A program made the position numbers and the translations under genes. The notes beneath the pieces are model-generated. The model had not been told where the DNA came from, did not search any database, and was given only the letters and a program-made list of their open reading frames with translations. 64,000 nucleotides of DNA from positions 2,976,001 to 3,040,000 of the forward strand of contig JACDQD010000104.1 in the NCBI GenBank assembly GCA_019843655.1, given 5' to 3'. Every line of letters begins with the position of its first letter. Within the stretch, counting starts at the first letter, position 1. Shown here piece by piece: positions 1-12,500 of the stretch. This stretch comes from Lethocerus indicus. Its lineage: Eukaryota > Arthropoda > Insecta > Hemiptera > Belostomatidae.

Positions 1-259
1 ATACCACATTGGTTCGGTCTGTCCGAAACCAATAACTACCACATTTTAACTATTGTTTTGATTGTTGTATTTCTGCTCAAATTCTAAGCACTAAATATTT
101 CACTTCTTCTATGAATGGATCGTTATATTCCAAATCGCCTCGCTGCGGATTTGTTTCCTAATCAGGAAATGCCCTGGTCTATTACACAATGAGATTTACA
201 AAAAACTATTCACCGGTTACGTCCGTGTACAGCAAGTTACCCCAATGATCAACCCTCAC

Positions 260-463
260 CTAAAACAAGTAACGAGTCCGGAGCCCATTAAAATTGCTAA
301 TCCCGGCGAGTTTATCTGGGTCAATATCCAGGCCAAAGTCGTGGGAAAAGGTGCCCCATTTAACAGACCCAACGTTGAAATTCAATGTTCCGAGAGCGTC
401 CGCTTTGTAACCGGTTTTGTAATAGAAACAAAGCATCGGATAGTTTGCTGCTTTTTCAGAATT
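260..463 (-). CDS. Possible terminal exon, 68 codons including stop
   Basis: A minus-strand frame is open from about 534 down to a TAG at 262-260. It contains the protein-like stretch YYKTGYKADALGTLNF and further Gly/Asp/Asn-rich sequence. An AG at 464-465 would give a phase-0 exon of 204 nt, which matches the phase-0 donor at 1187 of the Trp-Trp motif gene, so it could be that gene's last exon. The pyrimidine tract is poor, no homology is recognised, and the plus strand is also open here (245-541), so this is weak. Confidence 0.25.
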   Translation of the reverse strand, partial: NSEKAANYPMLCFYYKTGYKADALGTLNFNVGSVKWGTFSHDFGLDIDPDKLAGISNFNGLRTRYLF

Positions 464-1187
464 CTTATATGCGAAGTAACATATGTATTTGTATGGTATT
501 ATATTAGACCTCAGGGTGATATGTTGTCCCTAACATTATGAGGAATGAATTGAAGACCCTCAAAAGGAGTTTAAGGGATTCTTATTCTTCCAAAACGTTT
601 GGCACCACGATGGATTCGACTCAAGAAAATAAAAACGGACGTGAGGAATTAGTAACGAAGCCCTGACTATTCCCAAAGCGGATCCTCTTCCCGTAAAAAC
701 GTTTACGAGTTGCAGATATCTGGCACATTTCCCCTGCCTGTAGCGACCGACTCCTAATTATTTAAATGAACACTAAAGGGCCCCCACACACTTCCTGGCC
801 TAAGCGGCAATTTCGTCAATTAGCTGGCTAATTGGGCGTCGATAGAGAAATTGCCGCGGTGAAAGTCCGCGACTAATTCGAAATTACAACAACAGTCTCG
901 GGGCCATTATTTCACGCCAGACGACGAGATTTAACTTGAGAATGCCATTTATACCCAACACATTTAATGCAGAAGTAACAATTTGATGTAATTTGAATGT
1001 AATTTCTATAGACCTATATATAGGCCCAAACCGCCATGCGTGCGTATACACAATAATCTAACGTTATCACAGTCAAGATACTTTCTATTCCAGTTCATTG
1101 AACATGAACAAAATTGTAATCATTTCTGTCCGTAGCAACAGACTAAATAAATAAATACCTAATAAAGCAGTATCGAAATAAACTTAC

Positions 1188-4100
1188 CTTTATCATTCCT
1201 CTCTGTGGACTGATGACTGTGTTTTTGGCAGTGCTGTCGTGAATCTTGACATTTTCTGCGGCAATTATCTTACACGATTCGTCACCGCTGTCAGAATCTG
1301 GAATAAACAATTATGAAAGTGATATCAGATAATGAAAGTACCCAATATAGTAATTCTTTTGTATACTAGTCAGAGATGAGTTGGTGCAATAAATGGGTTG
1401 AGGAGTTGTTAATAAAGTAAGGATACATTTTTCGGAAAATGGACCGAAATGTGTGAAGAAGGAAGGTTAAAACAATTTCCGTGATAGCATGCATCGACAA
1501 GAGAGAATTTAAAACGTCCGGCAGTGTATAAGGATGGTCTATAACAGAAGGCTAATAATAGTTGAGCCAAATAGTTGAGGCGAGGGTTACATGGGATATG
1601 AACGTAGTAGAAGAAGGGAGAAATAAAGAAAAAACCGCGAGGTATACGGAGAGGATAGTCAGAGATAGAATGGAAAGGAATTCGGCGGTTAGAGTCAGAC
1701 ACAAAGTCTGAGGGTACATACAAAAACCTAGAAAGAGAAGAAATAAAAGAGAAATTTGACTCCTATTGATTAATAAGCTATAGTTCTTTGATAGTGCACT
1801 ATCGAAGCGCCTAGGGGGATGTATTACTATCGGGCAGTTTTGAAAGTAAACAGCCGCGATAGTCTAGTGGGACATTTTTTCTCAATGGTGGCCCATAAAC
1901 TAACCTTGACGAATCAAGGGGCGATTACAGAGTCTTGTAAAGAATAAACGTGTGTGTAATACGGGTCTCCACCATCCATTGTAACACGCCACCCGGTCAC
2001 ACAATAATAAGTGGGGAGGCGGCCGCTATCCCAACAATGGCCCGCATTGCGAACACCGAAACGACCCAACTTGGACATTGTTATAAATTGTCACAAATTG
2101 GTATCTCGTTGCACAACGGCCGCACAATTTGCCCAATCCCGGAGTTTATATATCCACCCCACCATTGACCTTCTCGATTATCTCAAGTTCTAGGAACATT
2201 TTGTACACCTATTTCGAATCGCGATCGGAGTTATGAAATATTCTCCGACTTCTGAAGGCTGACTATGAATAAGACTATCGACTATCGACTGACATTCGAT
2301 AAGACTATCAATAATTCATATCTTGTGAACGAATTTTTCCGATTTATTTTCTCATGGCCGTATAAGGACTGTTGCGTGTAATTGTAACGATTATGGAATG
2401 ACTCCCAAAATTAATCGTGACCGCGTTTTTCCTTTCTATAAAAATTATTTGAAAGCAATGAAGTGTTATAATTATTATCGAATAGTATACATAAAATACT
2501 ATACCTTCGGACGCAGATTCCCTCGGGGTGCGAATTGCAGAAGGGGGAGGCGGAAGATTTCCCAGTATGTGATCGATATTTACGAAGTTGCCGACAAAAA
2601 TCTGACCGTCCTTCTTCTTAATCTTTTTCTTCGAAGTTTTTTCTTCCTCGTTTAACCACCATTCCCTGTCCCCCGACTCCATTCTACATATCCTGTACCC
2701 AACTCTCGGATAGTCCCTCGTCCTTGAGGAGGTCGTTAATTCGCTGGAACTACTGTCTCCCTCTCTGCCACTGCTAACACCGCTCTCTTTCAACGATTTC
2801 TTGCTTTCACTTTTCATGAGTCCCTGTAAAGACTTGCTGCTTGCGTTCCTCTGAAGTTCCCCGATCGACTTCGAACTGGGTACTTTCTGCAGACTCGGTA
2901 ATGACTTCATACTCGATGTCTTTTTCAAGCCCGATGCCTTATTTTCTTTTGCCTGGCCGGGTCCAGGTCCTGGGACTTGTAGAAGACTGTCCGATTTCTT
3001 GATTCCGGGAACAGATTTCGCGCTGTCGTTCTTCTGAAGGTTCGACAGCGATTTTGAACTCTTATTCTTCTTCAGGCCGGCTAAAGAACTAGAACTTTCT
3101 GTTTTCTTCGTTCCAGCATCGGGTTTTGGGATTTCATTAGTTTTCTCGGATTTTTGCAGTCCCGGAACATCGTTGGTACTCTCCATCCACCATGCTCTTT
3201 CCCCGGAATCCATCTTGCGTATTTTATACATTGTAGTTAAAGGATACGCCCGTTCCTGCAAAATCTTTTGATGTATCCTGTTAAGCCCGGGAGTGAAATT
3301 ATTACTTTGAACGAATACTTCTTCCGGGATGGGTTCATCGGAACTCAAGGATTTGTTAGTCGCATCTTTTTTCGGTGTAGGTTCTATTTCCTTTATAGAC
3401 ACTTTGCTGGCACTTTTGTTCAAAGAAGGGATGTCCTTGTTGCTTTCCATCCACCAAGCTCTATCGCCAGAATCGAATTTCCTGAGTACGTAATGATTAA
3501 ATGACTGTTCGTCCGTACCTTCCGACGAAGATCCTTTAGACTTTTCTGGCGCAGATATCTTGGATCGACTACTCTTTTCCGAAATATCTTCGGCGCTAGA
3601 ACTAGTCGTGGGATATTTGACCTTCATAACCTTCGATACCGGAGCAATAGTTGTCCTTACTACCACTGCCTTAGGCTCATCCGACTTATGGTTGTCTGCT
3701 TTTCTTGCCGACCGCGGACTCAAAGGGGGTTTGGGAGGTTTTTCAGCGGATACACTGCTCTCCTCGGCGGATGACAAAGGCGCCGAGGTTTTCGATGTAA
3801 CACTCAACAAATTTGGATTCTTGCGCTTTTCATCATCCGAACTTTCTTCACTACTTTCCGAGCTCTCACTGGAACTTTCTCCTTCACTACTAGAATCGGA
3901 ATCCGATAGTGGCATAGGTTTCGAGCTCTGTGTTCCTTTTAGTGTCTTAGGTGAATCTAATGTCAATTTAGGAGGAGTGGTACTAACTTTCAGTTTAGAA
4001 GATGACTTTTTCAGCGCTTTGTTTACACTCGATTTACTGTTTGATTTTTCAGCGCCCACCTCACCTTTATTACGCGTATCCAACGAGTCACCCGAACTCG

Positions 4101-6107
4101 ATAAGTCCATATTTAGAGCAGATTTCCTAAAATCCTTATTTATAACGATATTTTTTGATGGTTCGGTTTTCGGAGCGGGAGGTGGCAACGTTTTCGTAGA
4201 TTTAGATTTTTTCAACTTTGTTCCGGAAGGGGTCTTTTTAACCGTTTCTTTATTTTCAGTGGGCGTCGTTTTCGTTTTTTCGTTGCGAGGAGCCTCGTCG
4301 GGTACTACTTGTTTCGGTTTCGTTTCAACTGGTAGAACAGGGCTCTTCGGCTTGATTTGGTGAGCCTCGGGCTCGGGTCGAATTCTCGGCGTCGCCTCGT
4401 CGGTTTTATTAGGTTCCTTAATTTCGGGTTTCGATTTCGATTTAGAGTCGTCGTGGACCCGAGGCTCGGATAATTGCTTGGTTTCGGATTCGGTCTTATA
4501 AGGCGAGGTCCGTAAGGGTAGGTCGGTGGGACGACTATACGATGAATAAGTCGGGAGTCGGGGTGTATATCTAGGGGCGGCGGATACAGTACTCAGTGAA
4601 GAGAGTCTGCTGGATGCCCAGGAACTGAGCTTCGAAGGAGTAGAAATGGAAGGGGAGACGCAAGCGCAGCTACTCGTTTCCTTGGCAGATTCCTTTTCGT
4701 CGGCTTGGGCCTCGCTATCGACACAAATCGGCCTGAAGTGAGCCCTGGGCACTTCGACTACAATAGTCGCTTCCATGTCGGCCCTTCGAGCTCTTAAAAA
4801 GGACGAATTGCAGGGTGGCGTGGGCGAAGTCGATCTCGTCACCAATGTTATGTTTTTATCTTCTTTCTTCTGCTGCTGATCTTCGTGTTGCTGCTGATAG
4901 TGTTCTACGGTGGAACGACTGGGAGACAAGGGACCGGAGACTCCAAAAACGGTGGGGCTCTTGTCGGTCAGAGGACTCCTGGCTATTTGGCCACCGAATC
5001 TTGCCGAACTGCCCAGCCTTAACGTCGGAGTCTCTGGAGGTGTATAAGCGGCTCCATATCTGGATGTTCTGAACGAGCCCAAACTCGGTTTTTCTTTGAC
5101 CGGGCTGGTTATATCCAGCGTCTTAGTTGGACTGGTGACCAATTCGCTGCTCGGTGTCCTTTCGCTGCTATAGCTCCTGGTATACTTTCCGTAAGATGAA
5201 GAGCCGCTACCGCTGCCACCGCCTCCTGTGCTTCCTCCATATTTCACATCCGCTTGGCTCACCCTCTCCCTTACACTACTGGACAAAGGTGCTCTCACAC
5301 TAGTTGTAGGGGGCGGCCTATAGTTGGATAGACCGGCATAGGAGTCTCTTTCTTTTCGTGATAACTGAAACAGTAAGCTTTAACATAACTTATGTTTTGA
5401 TACGTTAAAATGTAAGTCAGTAGACGTACAATTTTGTAACGATCTTCGTATTACATTGAAATATATGAATAAGCCATGCTTATATGCCCAATGTACTACG
5501 AAATAGACCTTCGGGACATAGAGTTAGGAACATTAAAAAAAATGTTGGGTAATAAAAATAATTCGGCCTTTTTTAATAATGATTTTAAAACTTTACTACC
5601 AATATTATCGATTTTGTTATATAATGCATATTATGTATGCTTGTGTTCTATTAATATGTACAATAGATTTATATCGTGCACTATAGGGCGTTTAGTGATA
5701 CCATCTGCCATGCTCATCAGTCGTGCGGTATTGCCTAACACTAGGCGCTCAGCTATGATCACCGACGTAAACAAAAATAGGCAGTATAAAACTAGATTCG
5801 AATTAATGCAACATCCCTCTTTAATGTCTAATCATCTTAATAAAATGGTATACTATTTGTCAATCAATTTTAGAGTATGCTATATTAAAATTCCCTATAA
5901 ATTATTCGGCGAGTTATTTTTTGACTTTGTGGTTGGAGTCATATACCACAGGCTGGTATGATAATTCAAATAATAAATAATTATCCTCACAGTTGATGTG
6001 GACGTAGTGGAAGGGGCAGTTCTTTCGGTGACTGAAGCGGATCTGGGAGTTGCTAACTTCGTTCCACCGCCCCCCGAGTAGGAACTCTCTCTGCTTCGCC
6101 ACGGGAC
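1188..6107 (-). CDS. Long Ser/Lys-rich protein with three Trp-Trp motifs (partial gene)
   Basis: Three exons are visible on the minus strand: 6107-5991, 5364-2505 and 1297-1188, with AG acceptors and GT donors in phases 0, 0, 1 and 0. They join into one open frame of 1,029 codons. Neither the true start nor the stop is seen, so further exons lie on both sides. The protein is low-complexity, rich in Ser, Lys, Thr and Pro, with Gly/Ser runs near the start, a short Gln stretch and an acidic Ser-rich block. Three copies of a motif (R-K-[MF]-D-S-G-[DE]-R-A-W-W-M-E-S and a diverged R-M-E-S-G-D-R-E-W-W-L-N) are encoded near 3486-3437, 3230-3171 and 2693-2645. Seven or so 12-residue repeats lie between copies two and three. 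No catalytic or membrane segment is evident. I do not recognise the family; a cytoskeletal scaffold is one guess from composition only. Confidence 0.83.
1298..2504 (-). other. Intron of the Trp-Trp motif gene
   Basis: Sequence between the donor AAG|GTATAG (2504) and acceptor TTCCAG (1298) on the minus strand. I see no coding exon or repeat of note in it apart from a short direct repeat of GACTATCGACT-like words near 2270-2320. Confidence 0.7.
5365..5990 (-). other. Intron of the Trp-Trp motif gene
   Basis: AT-rich intron bounded by ACT|GTGAGG at 5990 and TTTCAG at 5365 on the minus strand. Open frames on the plus strand inside it look like chance, with no splice or coding support. Confidence 0.75.
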
Positions 6108-7769
6108 CTGCGGCCAAAACAATCATTCTTGATTCTGCGAGACTTCTAACTTACCCTAGACATATTATAAATATCGTACAACCGGTTTTTTTTGCATTAT
6201 AAAACCGTGGCACGACTGGTAGTCCACCTGTTTGACAATTGGAAAGATCCCCTGAACGCTTTAGGCGGAAACGCCATTTGTGATCAAACCTATAATATTG
6301 CCTGCACAATATGGTTCTTATTTCATACGTTACTATAATTAAAATACTCTTTTACAATCAATATATAATATTAAGAAAGAATTAAATAAAAATAATATTA
6401 AATATTATCCTATTTATTAAATTATTATTAACTATCCTATTATCCTTTATTGTGATAAAAAGGAAGTTTTAAAAAAATCAAATTTATATTAAAGGTTATA
6501 TTTTGTTTACTATTTTCTGCTATTTCATTGGACCTATGTGTGTGTTATGATTCCAAGATGTGACTCAACGTTTTCAAGCTCGATTCATCCGTATTGAAAA
6601 AGTCTAAATCATGGCGTTAAATTATGAACGAAACAGTCTATTTCGCTAGTGGGCCACAGTGAACTTGGCTGATTAATGAGCGTTGTCAAACCAGTGTAAT
6701 GAGAATAAATGATGATGGCCGGTAATTGGGTGAAAAATTATATTCGTCCTGATTTTTGTTTCTGTACAAGGGGCCTTGGCGGTCGTTAGAACGGGCAATT
6801 GAACTCGCCAAGCTGTCACTAAGAGTGCTTGAGTCGAAGATGATCTAAAGGGGGCAGGTGCGGTTGGGGCGGGTAGATGTTTTTAGATTTCCTAAACTGT
6901 GTTTGGAATGGGCGCGCGAAAAAGTGGAAAAACAAGTGTGACGGTGGAGGCGGAAGAAGCTACTAATATAGAGGAGGGGGAGAGGGAGGGGGAGTTGTCG
7001 TGAAGGGAGAGGGGAAGGAATTCGGTATCAAGGTGGGGGTGAATTCAGGGGGCAAGGAGTCATTTCCCGGCCCGCTACTCTGTCGGATCGTGCTCTTCAA
7101 TCCGACATGCGAGGTAATACAACATAATATTGAATTTCATCACGAAACTAATTTTTTTGTGGACAGAAATAAGGAAATTCAGTCAGGTATTATTCCACCC
7201 AACATAAACACTACGAGATTTAGGTAATAGTTCTAAAAAAATCAATTTATAATTTTGTTTGTAACGTAATATTGGAGAAATTACATCCGATTTTTTAGTG
7301 CTATCTACTACTCTATTTAGTTTTGGCCTTTACATCATAACTTTGTTTATAAGTAGAACCAATTTTACTATAGTCACCGTTCGTAATAAAACCTGTTATA
7401 TGTTAAATCTAGGCATAACAGGGAAACCATAATTGCGCCTCAAAATAAATAAGGGAAAAAGTTAAATCTTAGATCTTTATGACTTCTCACTGAACAATTA
7501 ATATCGAGATTTTATCTTGATCTAACTTTAACTTTAATTTAGCGCATTATATACACTATGATTTTTACGTTTATATGTATATATTAAAACCTTTTTTATA
7601 AAGGCAAATATTTTATGTACGTGGTTCGACAAGGAAAGGAATGTTGAAGTGAAAAAACAAATAGAAATGATAACACTTGCTACTTTTAAACGACCCCAAT
7701 TATTTCACGAAATCAGGCCTTTCGCCTTATTTTATAGCGGGAGGGGTGTGTTGGTATTTTGAGACCGCC

Positions 7770-7777
7770 TATAAATA
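7770..7777 (+). promoter_or_regulatory. TATA-box candidate
   Basis: TATAAATA in a GC-richer local context, followed about 30 bases later by a pyrimidine-rich stretch with CTCAAAC that could serve as an initiator. No downstream gene was identified, so this may be chance or an enhancer/ncRNA promoter. Confidence 0.2.
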
Positions 7778-8868
7778 GGACTCGGCTTTTCTACTCGTCT
7801 CAAACGTTACGATTGTTGTTCGACTTTTTAGAAGCTCTACTTGGTCTAAATTCACGATAAATCTCGGACAATCGAAAGCGCGGGAGGCCGCGGAGTTCGT
7901 CGCAGGTATATTCGGAACATCTCTTCCTCATTCAGAAGCGGTTTCCTTTTCTTCCCTGTTTATTTATAAGAAAAAACATAAAACGCTGCCTTAGCCCAGA
8001 CGCTCTGGGACTGTGGCGCTGGGAGAGTGCCAAAATAGCAGAAGTGGGAGCTCTTAACAGATTGCTTGATCCTGATAGTCTCAACTCAGGAAGCATTTAA
8101 AAAATACAATCTGCGACCTGCCGATTCCCCCCAAAATTCACAGAGGAATTAATTTTAATGTATTTTACCAAATCAATTTTATATCAATATTATACTGAGG
8201 CTAGTTATTTTATTTATTCCGAATATTCCTATAATTCTTAAATTGCAATCAAAGCTCATTACCCATTTTCTAACTGTTTACCTATAAACGAGAGTCACCA
8301 ACGAATACTTGAGAGAATATCGCTGAACTGTTAGTTCAGAGGTCTACTGTAAGTTCGTGATCTATTGAGGTCTTAATAAGTCAAGAGTTATGTTCAGCCA
8401 CTAAGAACTGGTTTTTGACTCAGCGAGTATTTCCACAGGTTAGTTTCCTTCGAACATGACATAAATTGATAATATACCCGGGGTGTATCTAACGCTTAAT
8501 GATGCGAGCACGATTTTGTTATTAGTCGAGGGAGCTACAGGACAGGACCCGAGGTTAACGGAATGAAACGTAGGAGACTAAGGAATGGTGTTCACACACT
8601 GGTTCATTTTGCGAGGAATTAGTTACATGAACTTTCATTTAGCGCTTGGCGAAGCTGTCAACATTAAAAGAGCTGATGGGAGCTATTTCTGTTTTCGGGG
8701 CTGCGTCACTGCTTAAATCCTCCGCCGACCCCGAAAATCTTTCCACATCGCAACTGTTCAACGTTCAATTGAACAAAAATTTTGTTATTTGAACCGTCAA
8801 ATAATAACCGGCTACCGTTAACAACAGGAAATATACACCGCAAATGTAATTTTGTGGACACTATGTAA

Positions 8869-8890
8869 ATGTAGATACTAGTATCTACAT
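8869..8890. repeat. Perfect 22-bp palindrome
   Basis: The two 11-base halves ATGTAGATACT and AGTATCTACAT are exact reverse complements with no spacer. Confidence 0.9.
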
Positions 8891-9518
8891 GGAAAGAACA
8901 GATGCTCATTATGTTAACTTTCACACGAGGATAATCCCAAACTCATGATTGTATTATTGCCATTCAACAAAATGTTTTAAAATTAACTCAAAACATAACA
9001 ATTTTAAGAATATACAAGAACCCATGGATAGGTAAAAACTTCTTCTAAATAACTTTGTCTAAATAAACAGGTCAGGCTGAATTATAATATAAAGCCGATT
9101 TATAAATGTATGATTTGGATTTTTATTTGTCTGATCCGGATACGACTGAGATAATAAAGTGCCGATATGTCTAATGCAAATGGCTATATGGCTTTCACTA
9201 GTCAGTTATATACTGGATTGTTTTGACCAGGTTGCACGCCTAGAATCAGCCAAGTCCTAGGGCCTTGAACCACGGACAGAACTCAACTACCAGGGCGGAA
9301 GTACGCACTAAACAATCAACATTCACGGTACTATCGATATGGCAACATCATTGAAACTGTGTTCTATCGGATTTCCATGTATCCGGTTCGTTCTAATAAT
9401 GTAATTGCCAGTTGAAGGAACGAAGTCGGCACTCTTTGTTAACATTGGGGGGGATAAAGAACTAATCATAAACTGGATGAACTACTCACAGCGACATAGT
9501 GCTCGAAAGGAAGTTTCA

Positions 9519-9544
9519 TCGGGACGGTCTTAGGAGCGTCCCGA
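9519..9544. repeat. GC-rich hairpin
   Basis: TCGGGACG (9519-9526) pairs perfectly with CGTCCCGA (9537-9544) around a 10-base loop. It is isolated in gene-free DNA. Confidence 0.7.
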
Positions 9545-12500
9545 CGACACAGTCACTACCACACGTTCGCAATCGAAAGTCGTAAAGAAATGAAAACACG
9601 AAGCAAATGTTTCGCTACTAACTAGGTTCGTAATATTTTATAAATGTCTACAGGAGCCAACTGTGAACTATTTGGAGTAGACTGGGAGGGGGTTTGTATG
9701 ATCTAGTTTCGGCGGTCTAGAGTATTTATTGAGCGGGCAAATGACCAGGAGTATAAGCAGAGATGGACTATTGTGCGTTGGGTGGTGGGGCGGCGACCTG
9801 CTTAGGACCTTGTTGCCCCAATTAAAAGTGCGTTCAAAACCATCGCCACATCTTCAAGACCGTTTTAATAAAAAAATCGTTGTCCTCAGTTAAAGTCAAG
9901 GACCAATTCATTATAAATCGATAGAGTGTATCGTGGCTGAATAATCAATCGAGCGTTAAAATCCAAAAACGATCATTTCAATCTTCTCATTGACGCACGA
10001 ACGCGAGTGAACCCACACAAACACTCTTTGTTTTCATAGTGGTTTGGTATTCGTAACAAGCATTCAAGCAACCATTACAAGAATTCGACTTGGTAGAATT
10101 CTGCTGTAGGAATATTCATTAGTACGCAAGGATAGAACGTAGACAGGGAAATTTCGAAACCGTTTCAATCTTAGACCGAAACCAGAGATGAAATATTTCG
10201 AATCCGGTATAACAAAATAAATGTATTTTAGTAAGTTATAGCTATTCCCATATTTCAAATAAAATACGTTTTTAAGAAATAAAATCATTCTAGCTTTTTG
10301 TACTAAATATATTACATTTTCTTTCTGGTATGATGAGCAAGCGTGTGGCATATACACTCAATCCCTGACAATCCGAAGCTGCGCGATTTAGTTTCAGAGA
10401 TCCGCGCACTGAGACCAAAAACAACACTTTCTTATCCCATCCCGGTGCCAATGGCCGGCCCTAATGTCGCTAGCAAAAGCATACGTGGCTTGGGATGATG
10501 TTTCCTGTCTCCTATTACAGGTGATAACAAGAATGCTAAGAAATGTCCGGGTTTAATATTATCTTTATATACAAACTTTTAAAAAAGGAATTTTTCCTGG
10601 TCCAACCGTGTTGGCAGAAACGTAGCCGCGGGGAGTTTAAAAACCGTTTGTACATGTACCAGAAGCTCGGTCTCGGTTTACCCGACGGGGGCCATTACGC
10701 CGAACAAACAGCGGGCCCCGACTCGACTGTGGATAAATATTTACTCGTAACGGTTTGTGTATATCCTCCGCACCATCGGAGAGCTGTGAATTTCAGTATT
10801 TTTAACAGGATCCCGGAAGTTATTAGACTCCAAATATTATTGACGCACTAACAATTTGATATACCTCAAAATGATATGCACAAAAACAACAAAAGTACGA
10901 AATTGAGTAAATGGCTGGGAGCTAATAAGGCTCAAGAGACCATTTTTGAAAATCAGCATGTACAATACATTATTGTTGTGCTCCTGCACGGAACACAGAA
11001 TTATGTAAATTTATTCATATAAAATCGAGATAACGCAAAGTCTATTCTATATAAAAAGAAAGAGAAATAAATTACTTCAGAATTTAAGTTTAAAGAACCA
11101 GCCAGTCAGTATTGGGGGCAAATCGTTCACACATGCTACCCAGTAGAGGGAATGGACTAAAAAATGTGGTCGCCTGTTGTGTCGACCGTTTTATATTGTT
11201 CTTTGAAAGTAATGAGGAGCGCCAAATAATCGCTGTTGTGTATGTGTTAATGCTGTGTATTGGGCCGCATTCACTGGACAGTAAACGCCAGCCAGCTAAG
11301 AAAATCGGACAGTTCATATCGGAATTCGGGAAGGTAAAATTACAGTCGGGAGCAAAAATGGTGGCGAATATTATTGATGGGGGCGGATGAAGGGACAGTG
11401 GCCGATAAAGAGGGCAGTGGACTTCCGAGAGCTACTCTAGTTTTAGGCTGACGTCAAAAATCTTCACTCTCCCGGCTCTTTTTTTAACTCCCCAGCCTCC
11501 GGCCGGAGGTCTAGCCTAGGCCCATCGCTAGACGCCTCCCGCAAAAAAACAACCGAGTTTCGCTCCAACTGGACCCGAGTGCAGATATTTGTATCCCATT
11601 CTTTTATAGCTCACCTTAAAAATGCTGTCCAAATGAAAATAACTGTTTGTTTTGATAAAGGCGTTTCTTATAACAATAACATTGTTAGTATTAATCTGTT
11701 CAACAGAATTTGCAATTTCAAAAAATGCATTTCAATGGTGGCGGTTTTTATATGACGTGAGCAGAGTCAGGTGAAAGGAGTAACTACTGATGCTTTAGAT
11801 AACATTAAACAGTGAATCCTATGTTATGTAAAAACAGGTGACTGGGCATTCGAAAAGACTTGTAGCCAGTTTTTTCAATTATAGACTGCCAGGTTTTGAT
11901 GATGTTGAGAGCAATAAAAAAAGTCCGTTCGGTTTAAATGAAATTGCGAGATAGGACATATATAATAGGTAGAATATGTTTCTTTTTGTATCGCAATTAT
12001 TTCATCGTGTTGGACCCCACTACGGTTTTTACATTCTGAAAACTTGGTTTTAGCTTGTCAGCTTGAACAATGTCTGAAACTGAATGGTGTCATAGACGAT
12101 GTTACGTGGGAAGTAACAAACGGACTGTAGTAATGGCAGTCAGTAAGCTGTCGGTTCCTACAGCGTTACGGGGTCCGCGTTCTAGGAAGAGATCTAATGT
12201 TGGACCGAGCTCTGAAACTATTTTTAAAATCTAAACTCTTTCATCTTCCGCCCTCATTCTGGGCTACGAAAGGTTGAAACTTTCGTGATATAAACTTGAC
12301 CCACATAATCGCGATCGATTTCACGAATACGATATATAATCAAGTGATCATCTCAGTCTATATGTTATTGCCAGAATTATAACGACAAACAGTTTAAGAT
12401 ATTCTTGGGAGTGTTTAGAATTGCAATACATAAAATGGTTACATGTTTCAATTTACTAGTACTGCAAACAAACCTAAATAAACTAGAAAACGAGACTAAA

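Noticed and set aside
115..192. MDRYIPNRLAADL peptide resembling the Cdc20/Fzr N-terminal box
   Set aside because: Only a seven-residue resemblance, a stop after 25 codons and no WD40 exons nearby.
3560..4363. 267-codon plus-strand frame opposite the Ser-rich exon
   Set aside because: Antisense to a coding exon with verified splice phases; composition follows from Ser/Lys codons.
5476..5961. 161-codon plus-strand frame
   Set aside because: Lies in an AT-rich intron of the Trp-Trp gene and ends near its exon; no homology or splice support.
10543..10851. 102-codon plus-strand frame
   Set aside because: No recognised similarity and no conserved motif; GC-rich patches produce chance open frames.
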